The position numbers and the translations under genes are program-made. Shown here in pieces: positions 34,001 to 42,100 of a DNA stretch of 43,187 bases (the stretch's first letter is position 1; the number at the start of each line of letters is the position of its first letter). This DNA is from Sphingomonas bacterium (GTDB taxonomy: Bacteria > Pseudomonadota > Alphaproteobacteria > Sphingomonadales > Sphingomonadaceae), in NCBI RefSeq assembly GCF_028292945.1, contig NZ_JAQGLJ010000029.1, forward strand, positions 1 through 43,187, given 5' to 3'. The notes under the pieces are model-generated. The model saw only the letters and a list, made by a program, of their open reading frames with translations. It made no database searches and had not been told where the DNA came from.

Positions 34001-34498
34001 ATGCCGTGGTGGAGAAGATCGGAGCCGCGCAGGCTCACGGTGGGCGAGCTGCGCGCCGCCGGCGATGTGTTCGGCGACGCGATCGACTGGCACCGGGTGC
34101 GGTTGTACGCGCGGCCATTCGTCTGGCTGCAACCCCGCGGTACCGCGACCTCGCCCAACGGCGCGGTCTACTTCCATGCGGTCGATCACTGTCCCGACTT
34201 CTCGGTCGAGTGGCGGGGCATGGCGTGGCTGATCCACGAGCTGACGCATGTGTGGCAGCACCAGAGCGGACAATGGGTGATCCCGCGCGGGCTGTGGGAG
34301 CGGCGCTATCGCTATGGCGTGATCGACCCTGGCCGTCCGCTGGAGCGCTGGGGGATCGAACAGCAGGCGGCGATCGTCGAGGACTGGTACCGGCTGACGC
34401 AGGGGCAGATGCCGTGGCGCGGGAGTGGGTCGGTGGCCGACTATCGCGCGGTCATCCCGTTCCTGCCGGTGGGAGCGAACGGATGGGTAGCGCGTTGA
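34001..34498 (+). CDS. HExxH metallopeptidase-like protein (vgr-related / DUF4157-like)
   Basis: This 165-residue protein has no signal peptide. It carries HELTHVWQHQ at about residues 79-88, an HExxH zinc motif, with a possible third ligand Glu in the later QQAAIVEDWYRL helix. The front part (RRLTVGELRAAGDVFGDAIDW, VRLYARPF) matches proteins annotated in sphingomonads as vgr-related, related to DUF4157. The true substrate is unknown, and the label vgr need not mean type VI secretion. ATG 34001 has no clear Shine-Dalgarno site. It is divergent from trpG and is followed 20 bases later by a secreted-protein gene. Confidence 0.75.
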   Translation: MPWWRRSEPRRLTVGELRAAGDVFGDAIDWHRVRLYARPFVWLQPRGTATSPNGAVYFHAVDHCPDFSVEWRGMAWLIHELTHVWQHQSGQWVIPRGLWERRYRYGVIDPGRPLERWGIEQQAAIVEDWYRLTQGQMPWRGSGSVADYRAVIPFLPVGANGWVAR

Positions 34499-34518
34499 CG
34501 GCGAAAGGAGTCGTACCC

Positions 34519-34911
34519 ATGCTTCGTCTCGCCCTGATCGCTGCCTTGACCGCCGCGCCGTCATTGGCGGCGGCGCAGGAGGGCACGCCACCCGAGCGCA
34601 TCCGCAACGTCCAGGTCGCCAAGGGTCAGACCTGTCCAAAGGGTGCGCCCGGTGAAGTCGTGGTCTGCTCGACGCTGGAAGATCCGTTCCGCATCCCCAG
34701 CGCGCTACGCGACACCGGGCCGATCGCCTCGGCGCGACAGAGCTGGGTCAACCGCGCCGCCGACATCGACCAGACCAGCAAGATCGCCGGTGGTCTGCCC
34801 GACACCTGCTCGCCGATCGGCACAGGCGGGCAGTCGGGCTGCTTTCAGGCGAACGCCAGGGCGTGGGCTGCGGAGAGGCGGGCGGCGGCGAACGGGCAGG
34901 CGACCGAATAG
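34519..34911 (+). CDS. small secreted four-cysteine protein
   Basis: This 130-residue protein starts with a Sec signal peptide (MLRLALIAALTAAPSLAAAQ). The mature part has four Cys in two pairs: QTCPKGAPGEVVVCS and DTCSPIGTGGQSGCF. The EVVVCSTLEDPFRIPSALR segment is typical of an uncharacterised sphingomonad family, as far as I recall. AAAGGAG lies eight bases before the ATG. It is probably periplasmic, with disulphides. It follows the HExxH protein gene closely and may share its transcript. Confidence 0.82.
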   Translation: MLRLALIAALTAAPSLAAAQEGTPPERIRNVQVAKGQTCPKGAPGEVVVCSTLEDPFRIPSALRDTGPIASARQSWVNRAADIDQTSKIAGGLPDTCSPIGTGGQSGCFQANARAWAAERRAAANGQATE

Positions 34912-34918
34912 CCGGGCG

Positions 34919-36418
34919 CTACTGACCCCAACCCGCGTCACCTGCACGCGCGACGGCATCGCGCGCGGCCGCGAGGATCGCACCCGCCTTGGCCTCGCAT
35001 TCGCGCTGTTCGGATGCGGGGTCGCTGTCGGCGACGATGCCGGCGCCTGCCTGGGCGTTGATGACCCCGTCCTTCACCACGGCGGTGCGCAGGACGATGC
35101 ACGAGTCCATCGACCCGTCCGGCGAGAAATAACCGACGCCGCCAGCGTACGCACCACGGCGTTCCGGTTCCAGTTCGGCGATGATCTCGCAGGCGCGGAC
35201 CTTCGGCGCGCCCGACACCGTGCCGGCGGGAAAGCCGGCGAACAGGGCATCGAGCGCGTCGCGGCCGGGCGCGAGCTCGGCGACGACGTTCGAGACGATG
35301 TGCATGACATGGCTGTACAGCTCGACGCCATAGCTGTCGGTGACGCGCACGCTGCCCGGCACCGCGGCGCGGCCGGCGTCGTTGCGGCCGAGGTCGAGCA
35401 GCATCAGGTGTTCCGCGAGCTCCTTGGGATCGGCGAGCAGTTCGGCGCGGTTCGCCTCGTCCTCCACCGCCGTAGCTCCGCGCGGGCGCGTGCCGGCGAT
35501 CGGGCGGACGGTGATGGCGCCGTCGCGCACACGGACGAGGATTTCCGGGCTCGAACCGATCAGGGCGAAACCGGGCAGATCGAGATGGTAGAGGAAGGGC
35601 GACGGATTGATGCGCCGGAGCGACCGGTACAGCTCGAACGGCGGCAGGGTAAAGGGCGCGGTGAAGCGCTGCGCGAGGACGACCTGAAAGATGTCGCCGG
35701 CGACGATATAGTCCTTCGCGCGCGCAACCATCGCGCGATAACGCTCCGGGGGCAGCACGTTCGTGAAACGCAGCTCCGCCGGCTCCGCACGCGCGGGGGG
35801 TGGGAGCGGCGTGGCGGTCAGGCGCGCGGCGGTGGCGTCGAGTCGCTCTTGCCCCTCCGCCACGATCGCGGCCGGATCGCGTGCGGGATCGGGCCAGGCG
35901 GGGGCGACGAGGTAGAGCGCGTCGGCGAGGCGGTCGAACACCAACACCACTGTTGGTCGCACGAACAGCATGTCGGGCAGGCCGAGCGGGTCGGCGGCGG
36001 GCTGGGGTAGTCGCTCGACAAGCCCGATCGCCTCATAGCCGAAATACCCGACCAGACACGCCAGCGCGCGGGGAAGCTCGGGGGGCACGTCGGCGCGGCA
36101 CTCGGCGACCAGCCCACGGAGCGCGGCGAGCGTCGGACCAGCCGGTTCGAAGGCATCACGGTCGCTCCCCCACCGGCGGTTGATCTCGGCACGATCTCCG
36201 TGCGCGCGGAACACCAGGTCGGGCGCGAGGCCGATCAGGCTGTGGCGGCCGCGAGTCGCGCCGCCCTCCACCGATTCGAGCAGGAAGTCGCCGCGGCCAG
36301 GCTCGATCAGCTTCAGCGCGGCGGCGACCGGCGTCTCGGTGTCGGCGACCTGCCGCCGCCAGATCAGCGCGGGACGGCCCGCCGCGAGCGCGGCGACCGC
36401 CTCAGTTTCCTGCGGCAC
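34919..36418 (-). CDS. trpE: anthranilate synthase component I
   Basis: TrpE makes anthranilate from chorismate, using ammonia from TrpG. It has 499 residues, the usual length. The N-terminal part has the LLESVEGG and RGRHSLIGL segments of the feedback-site region (the tryptophan-binding ESVE type). The C-terminal chorismate-binding domain shows DIFQVVLAQRF, IAGTRPRGAT, LLDLGRNDAGR, YSHVMHIVSNV, GTVSGAPKVRACEII and GAYAGGVGYFS. It overlaps the 3' end of the PPIase-like gene by 17 bases and so seems to be co-transcribed with it. I see no leader peptide or attenuator in the upstream stretch, which is coding. Confidence 0.97.
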   Translation of the reverse strand: MPQETEAVAALAAGRPALIWRRQVADTETPVAAALKLIEPGRGDFLLESVEGGATRGRHSLIGLAPDLVFRAHGDRAEINRRWGSDRDAFEPAGPTLAALRGLVAECRADVPPELPRALACLVGYFGYEAIGLVERLPQPAADPLGLPDMLFVRPTVVLVFDRLADALYLVAPAWPDPARDPAAIVAEGQERLDATAARLTATPLPPPARAEPAELRFTNVLPPERYRAMVARAKDYIVAGDIFQVVLAQRFTAPFTLPPFELYRSLRRINPSPFLYHLDLPGFALIGSSPEILVRVRDGAITVRPIAGTRPRGATAVEDEANRAELLADPKELAEHLMLLDLGRNDAGRAAVPGSVRVTDSYGVELYSHVMHIVSNVVAELAPGRDALDALFAGFPAGTVSGAPKVRACEIIAELEPERRGAYAGGVGYFSPDGSMDSCIVLRTAVVKDGVINAQAGAGIVADSDPASEQRECEAKAGAILAAARDAVARAGDAGWGQ

Positions 36419-38354
36419 CCTGTCCGGTCAGCTGCTTCTTGAGGCGGTCGACCGCGGCCTTGTCGGTGGTGGAACCGACGACCTTCTGCGCGGCACGCGC
36501 GAACTGTTCGGCATATTCGCGTCCGATCAGCTGTCCGAACGCCTGCCGGATCGCGGCGACGCGGGGCTGATCACGCGACGAGTCACCCGGCTGGATGCGT
36601 TCGAGCTTGACTACCGCCCAGCCGCCATTGCTGGGCGCCTCAAGGAGCTTGGCCGTGCCTGGCGCCATCGCAAACATCAGCGCCAGCGGCGCGCGGCCGG
36701 GGCCTTGCTGACGATCCATGTCCTCGCGACTGGCGACCAGCGGCTTGGGCCCGTCCGTGCGCAAGCCCGATGCTGCCCAGGCCTGCTGCATCGACGCCCC
36801 GCCGTTGACGCGCGCGAGCAATTGCTGCGCGATGCGGCGCGCGGCGATGCGGGCACGATCGCCGGCGAGATCGCGAGACACCTGCTCGCGAATGGCGGCG
36901 AGGGCCCGCGGCGCTGCGGGGATGATGCGGGCAAGGGCGACCACGGCAAAGCTGCCGTCCTCACCGGTCTGCACCAGCTGCGGATCGTCGCCCTCGTTCA
37001 TGTCGAACGCAGCCTGCACCAACGGCGCGAGCGCGGCGTCGGGCGCGGCAGGACGATCCGGATCGACGCCCGAGGCGATCAGGGCGGGGCTCGTCTGCGC
37101 CTGCAAGTTCCGATCCTTGATCAGCTCGTCAAACGTCGCGTTGTCACCCAGCGCGTCCTCGATCGCGTCACGCTGCGCCTCCAGCGCGTCCGCCGTCTTG
37201 CGGATGGTCAGCGCTGCTGCGATTTCGTCGCGCGCCTGTCCAAGGCTCCGGCCGGCGACCTGGCGCACGTCCTCAACCGCCGCGACGGCGAAGCCGATCC
37301 CGCCGCGAACAGGGCCGACCACCGCCCCCTTGCTCGCCGCGAAAACCGCGTCCGCCAGTGCAGGCGAGGTCTCACTTGCCAGGGCAGCCTTGGTCAGTGA
37401 CGTCTTGGTGGAGCTGGTCAGGCCGGCGGCCGTGGCGGCCTGCACCAGTGGCGTGCCGGAGCGGACACGCGCGGCGAGCCGATCCGCCCCCGCCTTGTCC
37501 AGCACCACCACCTGCGTGATCGTGCGCCGTTCGGTGGGTGCGTATCTGGCGCGATCGGTCGCATAGGCCTGCGCGATTTCGGCCTCGGTCGGAACCGCGG
37601 CGGCGCGGACCTGATCCAGCGTGATGCGTGCGAAGCGGAACTGGCGGCGCTCCGGGATCGTGTAGCGCGCAAGGTTGCGGCTGTAGAAGGTCTGAAGCTC
37701 GGCGGCGGTGGGAACCGGGCCGGCGGGGGCTGCGCTGGTCGGCACGAACGCGATCACGCCGGCACGCCGTTCGAGCGACAGGTTGGCATAGGGCATCGCG
37801 AGCTGGAGCGGCACCGGCTGGCGCTCGACCAGCCGCCCGGTCAGCGCAGTCGCCAGCGCGTCGCGCGCGATGTCCTCGCGCACGCCCTTCTCGGTCAAGT
37901 TTCGCTGCGCGAGCAGCTGGCGAAAGATGGTCGGGTCGAACTGTCCGTTGGGGCCTTGCAGACCCGGCAACGATGCGATCTGGCCGTCGATCGCACGCTT
38001 GGACACCACCATGCCCTGGGTGCGGGCGAACTCTTCCAGCGCGAGGCCGCTGGTCAGTCGGGTGAGCGACGCATCGAAGCCGCCACCCGCGATGAACTGC
38101 GCCATGTCCAGCGTCGGCTGTTGTTGACGGTAGGCCTCCATCTCGCCCTGCACACGCTGGCCGAACTCGGCGCCTGTCACCTGCTTGTCGCCGACGGAGA
38201 CCAGGCCGTCCGCGCCCGCGACGGTCCCCATCCCCTGCGAGCGGATGTTGGACACATCGCCCGCGGCGAATGCGAACGCGATCATCGCCAGAAAAGCGAA
38301 GACGATGATCAGGCCGATCTTGGATTTGGTCAGGCGGCGAAAGAAGGCGAGCAT
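36402..38354 (-). CDS. membrane-anchored SurA/PpiD-like peptidyl-prolyl isomerase
   Basis: This protein has 650 residues from ATG 38354. A single N-terminal TM helix (about 13-33, IGLIIVFAFLAMIAFAFAAG) after a basic start anchors it in the inner membrane with the rest in the periplasm. A SurA-N-like chaperone region covers about 45-200. Two parvulin-like segments follow; the second has QGPGRAPLALMFAMAPGTAKL and GGWAVVKLERI. It resembles PpiD, which helps newly exported proteins fold. AGGA lies upstream. The frame is open to 38390, but the TM start fits better. It is divergent from tpiA and overlaps trpE by 17 bases, as in other sphingomonads as far as I recall. Confidence 0.92.
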   Translation of the reverse strand: MLAFFRRLTKSKIGLIIVFAFLAMIAFAFAAGDVSNIRSQGMGTVAGADGLVSVGDKQVTGAEFGQRVQGEMEAYRQQQPTLDMAQFIAGGGFDASLTRLTSGLALEEFARTQGMVVSKRAIDGQIASLPGLQGPNGQFDPTIFRQLLAQRNLTEKGVREDIARDALATALTGRLVERQPVPLQLAMPYANLSLERRAGVIAFVPTSAAPAGPVPTAAELQTFYSRNLARYTIPERRQFRFARITLDQVRAAAVPTEAEIAQAYATDRARYAPTERRTITQVVVLDKAGADRLAARVRSGTPLVQAATAAGLTSSTKTSLTKAALASETSPALADAVFAASKGAVVGPVRGGIGFAVAAVEDVRQVAGRSLGQARDEIAAALTIRKTADALEAQRDAIEDALGDNATFDELIKDRNLQAQTSPALIASGVDPDRPAAPDAALAPLVQAAFDMNEGDDPQLVQTGEDGSFAVVALARIIPAAPRALAAIREQVSRDLAGDRARIAARRIAQQLLARVNGGASMQQAWAASGLRTDGPKPLVASREDMDRQQGPGRAPLALMFAMAPGTAKLLEAPSNGGWAVVKLERIQPGDSSRDQPRVAAIRQAFGQLIGREYAEQFARAAQKVVGSTTDKAAVDRLKKQLTGQGAAGN

Positions 38355-38440
38355 GCGCGGGGTCCTAGGGGAGGGGCGGCACCGCATCAAGCTTGTGCCG
38401 GATGGCGGGCGCGCTATCGGCAGGGCGCAAGGAGAAGGTG

Positions 38441-39184
38441 ATGCGACGCAAGCTGGTGGCGGGCAATTGGAAGATGAACGGGCTGAGCACCGACCTTGCC
38501 GAACTGGACGCCATAGCGGCGGCGGCGAAAGTCACCCAATGCGATGTCGCCATAGCTGTTCCGGCGACGTTGATTCTACTGGCCGCCAAGCGCGTGGTCG
38601 ACTCTCCCGTGATGATCGGTGCGCAGGACGTTCATTCAGCAGAGAAGGGCGCGCATACAGGGTGCCTGTCGGCGGCGATGCTGAATGACGTTAACGCCAG
38701 CTTCACGCTCGTTGGACACAGCGAACGGCGTGCAGATCAGGGTGAGACAAGCGCGGATGTCAAAGCCAAGGCTGAAGCTGCGCGAGACCTTCTTTCGGTG
38801 ATCTTATGCATTGGCGAGACGCTTGCGGAGCGAGACGCGGGTCGAGCCGAGGAGATCGTGACTACGCAGCTTGAAGCGTCTTTGCCAAAGGGGGCAGCGG
38901 CCAACTGGCTTTCAGTCGCGTACGAGCCGGTCTGGGCGATCGGCACCGGGCGGACGCCGACGGTCGCGGACGTGACCGCGATGCATGGCGCGATCCGGGC
39001 GAAGCTGCGTGGACTGATCGGAGGCGAGGCGGATGCGGTGCGCCTTCTGTACGGCGGATCGGTGACTGCGGAGAACGCGGCGGCGCTGCTGAGCGCCGGT
39101 GATGTGGACGGCGCTCTGGTTGGTGGCGCGAGCCTGACGGCGGCCAAGTTCGTGCCGATCATCGAGGCGGCTGCTGCGGCCTAA
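38441..39184 (+). CDS. tpiA: triose-phosphate isomerase
   Basis: TpiA interconverts dihydroxyacetone phosphate and glyceraldehyde 3-phosphate. It has 247 residues from ATG 38441, with AAGGAG just before. The active-site Lys11 is in AGNWKMNG, the His in LVGHSERR and the Glu in AYEPVWAIGTG; the phosphate-binding LYGGSV is intact. Bases about 38520-38930 use more AT-rich codons (TTA, ACA, TCA, ATT) than the end of the gene and its neighbours, which may mark a recombined segment. It is divergent from the PPIase-like gene and convergent with the aminopeptidase gene. Confidence 0.97.
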   Translation: MRRKLVAGNWKMNGLSTDLAELDAIAAAAKVTQCDVAIAVPATLILLAAKRVVDSPVMIGAQDVHSAEKGAHTGCLSAAMLNDVNASFTLVGHSERRADQGETSADVKAKAEAARDLLSVILCIGETLAERDAGRAEEIVTTQLEASLPKGAAANWLSVAYEPVWAIGTGRTPTVADVTAMHGAIRAKLRGLIGGEADAVRLLYGGSVTAENAAALLSAGDVDGALVGGASLTAAKFVPIIEAAAAA

Positions 39185-39185
39185 C

Positions 39186-39211
39186 TCCCACTCCCGCTTG
39201 CGGGAGAGGGA
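39186..39211. terminator. hairpin between convergent tpiA and pepA (family B arm)
   Basis: TCCC-A-CTCCCGC-TT-GCGGGAG-A-GGGA forms a symmetric stem just after the tpiA stop and just before the convergent aminopeptidase stop. There is no U-run. It matches a single arm of the family B repeat. A bidirectional transcript end is likely but not shown. Confidence 0.6.
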
Positions 39212-39213
39212 GA

Positions 39214-40599
39214 TCAGCGCGAGTATCGCTCCTTCAGCACCTGATACGCCGCCCGGACGCCGAACGCGTCGCCGCCTTTCGGCCTTCCCGCCTTTGCCGC
39301 CGGTCGCCAGGCGAACACGTCCATGTGCGCCCATGCCACCCCGGCGGGCACGAAGCGGCGCAGGAACAGAGCGGCGGTGATCGCGCCGGCCATGCCGCCC
39401 TCGGGGGCGTTCTGCAGGTCGGCGATGTCGGATTTCAGTCCGTCGTCATAGCCGTCCCATAGCGGCAGCCGCCACAGCGGGTCGTGCAGCGCCGTTCCGG
39501 CCGCGAGCAACGCGTTCGCGAGCGCATCGTCGTTGCTGAACAACGGCGGCAGGTCCGGGCCGAGTGCCACGCGTGCGGCACCGGTCAGCGTCGCGAAATC
39601 GAGGATCAGCTCGGGCTTGCCCTCGCCCGCCTTGGTGAGCGCGTCGCCGAGGATCAGCCGGCCCTCGGCATCGGTATTGGTGTTCTCCACCGTCAACCCG
39701 GCGCGAGTGCGCAGCACGTCGCCCGGGCGGAAGGCGTTGCTGCCAATGCTGTTCTCCACCGCCGGAATCAGCAGATGCAGTCGAACGGGTAGCCGCGCCG
39801 CCATGACCAGGCTCGCCAGCGCCAGCGCATGCGCGGCCCCGCCCATGTCCTTCTTCATCAGCCGCATCCCCGCCGACGGCTTGATGTCGAGCCCGCCGGT
39901 ATCGAACGTGACGCCCTTGCCGACGATCGCCACGCCGGGGTGCGACGGGTCACCCCATTCGAGCTCGATCAGCCGCGGGTGGCGATCCTTGCTCGCCGCC
40001 TGCCCGACCGCGTGGATCATGGGATAGCCGCTCGCCAGCGCGTCGCCGCGCGTGACGGTCATCGTCGCGCCATGCGCCTTGGCGAGGCTGTCGGTGGCGG
40101 CCTCCAGTTCGGCGGGTCCGCAGTCGGACGCGGGCGTGTTGACGAGGTCGCGGACCAGCGCGGTCGCCTCTGCGAGCCGTACCGTCTCCGCCAGCCGCGC
40201 GGCGTCGGGGGTGAGCAGCACGCGCGCGCCGCCCTCGGCGGGCTTGCGATAGCGTTCGAAGCGATGTTGGCCGAGCAGCCAGCCCAGCGCGCCCGCACCC
40301 GTAACGCCGTCGGCGAGCCGATAGGTGCCAGCTGGCAAAAAGGCGCTCATCGACGCGAACCGCCACGGCGAGCTGACCGGCTCGTCGCACACCAGCAGCG
40401 CCGACCAGTCGTCGGGCCCGTCGCCGGGCAGGATTACCTTGTTGCCAGGTTTGCCTGTCAATCCGTGTGCGGCGAGGGTAGCGCGGGCGCGGGGCGGCTG
40501 CTTGACGAGCCAGTCGGCCCAGTTGTCGGGCGCGATAACCTCGACAAGGCGCGCGGGCTGACCGCGGTCGGGTTGCAGCAGGTCGGACAGGTCAATCAC
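39214..40599 (-). CDS. M17 family leucyl aminopeptidase
   Basis: This is a cytosolic, two-metal aminopeptidase of 461 residues from GTG 40599. The catalytic domain has VGKGVTFDTGGLDIKP with the active Lys and Asp ligands, MKKDMGGAA, the family signature NTDAEGRLILGDAL and FATLTGAARVALG. The N-terminal domain is more divergent. The length is a little shorter than E. coli PepA; it belongs to the PepA/PepB-like group common in alphaproteobacteria. The GTG overlaps the stop of the serine hydrolase gene (GTGA), so it is probably co-translated with that gene. Confidence 0.93.
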   Translation of the reverse strand: MIDLSDLLQPDRGQPARLVEVIAPDNWADWLVKQPPRARATLAAHGLTGKPGNKVILPGDGPDDWSALLVCDEPVSSPWRFASMSAFLPAGTYRLADGVTGAGALGWLLGQHRFERYRKPAEGGARVLLTPDAARLAETVRLAEATALVRDLVNTPASDCGPAELEAATDSLAKAHGATMTVTRGDALASGYPMIHAVGQAASKDRHPRLIELEWGDPSHPGVAIVGKGVTFDTGGLDIKPSAGMRLMKKDMGGAAHALALASLVMAARLPVRLHLLIPAVENSIGSNAFRPGDVLRTRAGLTVENTNTDAEGRLILGDALTKAGEGKPELILDFATLTGAARVALGPDLPPLFSNDDALANALLAAGTALHDPLWRLPLWDGYDDGLKSDIADLQNAPEGGMAGAITAALFLRRFVPAGVAWAHMDVFAWRPAAKAGRPKGGDAFGVRAAYQVLKERYSR

Positions 40600-41987
40600 G
40601 AGGCGGGCTGCACGATGAACTGCTCGTAGCGGCCGTTTGGACCGGGCTCGGTATAGGTGATGATGCGCAGGCGGCGGGTGGGATAGGTGACCACATAGTT
40701 GCGATTGACGAAGCCGCCGCGCAACCGCGCCGGTCGCGCCAGCTCGAAGCCTACAGGCCGGCCGAGCGCGGACAGGCTGGTCCGGTAATCGGCGAGCGTG
40801 ACCGGCTTGAAAAAGTAACGCGCGTTTTCGGTCAGCGCCGCGCGGTTCGGCGCGCCCGCGACCAGGCTGTCGAACATGCCACGCGCGCGGGCGGTCATTG
40901 CGCCGTCGTCTGCGGTCGCCGCGGAGGCGGGTAGGACGATGCCGGTCAGCCCGGCGGCGATGGCGGAGGCGGCGTTGGAAAAGTCACCGTTGATGATGAC
41001 CGTGATCGCCACCTTGTCGTCCGGATAGACGAAGTTCTGCGTGAGGAAGCCGACCGCCGCGCCATCGTGACCGACGAAGCGCCGCCCGTCGCGCTTGGTC
41101 GAGAACACGCCCAGCGCGTAGCCCGTGTCGGTGCCGTCACTGAGCGGTACGACCTTCTCCTGCTCAGCCCAGTCCTCGGCCGGCAGCAGTGCGCGGTTCA
41201 GGCGCGCGATGTTCCACCGGGCGAGGTCGGCGGCCGACATCGCGAGGTGCCCGGTCGCGTACATCCAGCCGCTCGCCGGCAGCTGCGCGACGCGCACCGG
41301 CCCGAGCGCATGGCGTTCATAGCCCTGCGCAAAGCCGCGACCGACGGCCAGGTCGTGATCGACGGCGCGGATTCCGAGGGGGCGGAACAGCCGCTCGTGC
41401 ATGAAGGCCATCAACGGCTGACCGGCCGCCTTCTCGGCGATCATTCCGGCGACGGTGTAGCCCGTATTGGAATATTGCCACTGCGCGCCCGGTGCGAAGT
41501 CGAGCGGCTTGCCGGCCCAGCGCTCGACGATGCCGCGCGGCGCGATCGGCCGCTCCATCGCAGCGAAGCTGTAATCCTGCGGCCAGTAGTCCTGCAGGCC
41601 GGCGGTGTGCGACAGCAGCTGCCGGATGGTGATCCGCTCGCCGCCGGTGACGCCGGGCAGGTGCCTGGCCACCGGATCGTCCAGCGATAGCTTGCCCTCG
41701 TTTTCCAGCAGCAGCAGCGCGGCGGTGGTGAACTGCTTGGACACGGACGCGATCGGCTGCGGCAGGTTCGGATCGGGCGCGTTGCAGCGTTCGCATTGCT
41801 TGCCCCAAGCCTTGGCGAGCACGATGCGACCGCCGCGAACGATCGCGACCGACGCGGACGGGACGCCCGTCTCGCGCAGCGTTTCGGTGACGACCTTGTC
41901 GACGCGCGCGAGTTCGGCCGGGGTGAGAGGTTGGGCGACGGCGGGGGTGGCCAACAGGGCGAGCGAAGCGAGGAGCGGGCGGAGCAT
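40596..41987 (-). CDS. secreted serine hydrolase of the beta-lactamase/DD-peptidase family (class C-like)
   Basis: This protein has 463 residues from ATG 41987. A Sec signal peptide ends at ATPAVAQ, so it is probably periplasmic. The active-site SxxK is S81-V-S-K84, the second motif is Y172-S-N174, and an HDG in VGHDGAAVGF stands at the place of KTG. The substrate could be peptidoglycan, a peptide or an ester; these serine hydrolases are seldom true beta-lactamases. A CERC pair near residues 65-68 is unusual. The frame is open to 42044, but that part lies in a repeat. The stop overlaps the aminopeptidase start. Confidence 0.9.
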   Translation of the reverse strand: MLRPLLASLALLATPAVAQPLTPAELARVDKVVTETLRETGVPSASVAIVRGGRIVLAKAWGKQCERCNAPDPNLPQPIASVSKQFTTAALLLLENEGKLSLDDPVARHLPGVTGGERITIRQLLSHTAGLQDYWPQDYSFAAMERPIAPRGIVERWAGKPLDFAPGAQWQYSNTGYTVAGMIAEKAAGQPLMAFMHERLFRPLGIRAVDHDLAVGRGFAQGYERHALGPVRVAQLPASGWMYATGHLAMSAADLARWNIARLNRALLPAEDWAEQEKVVPLSDGTDTGYALGVFSTKRDGRRFVGHDGAAVGFLTQNFVYPDDKVAITVIINGDFSNAASAIAAGLTGIVLPASAATADDGAMTARARGMFDSLVAGAPNRAALTENARYFFKPVTLADYRTSLSALGRPVGFELARPARLRGGFVNRNYVVTYPTRRLRIITYTEPGPNGRYEQFIVQPAS

Positions 41988-42013
41988 GACGCCATCGAAG
42001 CAGAACCGCCCCG

Positions 42014-42099
42014 CCTTGTCATCCCCGCGCAAGCGGGGATCCACCTCCCGCCCTCGCGAGGTGGCGAGATGGATTCCCGCTTTCGCGGGAATGACAAGG
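42014..42099. repeat. palindromic intergenic repeat, family C (between rimO and the serine hydrolase)
   Basis: Left arm CCTTGTCATCCCCGCGCAAG (42014-42033), right arm TTCCCGCTTTCGCGGGAATG (42073-42092) followed by ACAAGG. The outer ends are complementary over many bases, with two inner hairpins (CCCCGC-GCAA-GCGGGG and CCCGC-TTTC-GCGGG). Elements of this type, with CATTCCCGCGAAAGCGGGAATCC cores, are scattered in many alphaproteobacterial and gammaproteobacterial genomes. It lies in the leader of the serine hydrolase gene, immediately after the rimO stop. Confidence 0.85.
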
Positions 42100-42100
42100 G

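Noticed and set aside
34001..34498. Type VI secretion VgrG gene
   Set aside because: The common label vgr-related invites this, but the protein is only 165 residues, has an HExxH motif and no VgrG features, and no other T6SS gene is nearby.
40596..41987. Antibiotic-resistance beta-lactamase
   Set aside because: The SxxK and YxN motifs are present, but the third motif is HDG rather than KTG and the context is housekeeping. A general serine hydrolase is the safer call.
40596..42044. Serine hydrolase start at 42044
   Set aside because: The extra 19 residues are encoded by the family C repeat; the signal peptide begins at ATG 41987.
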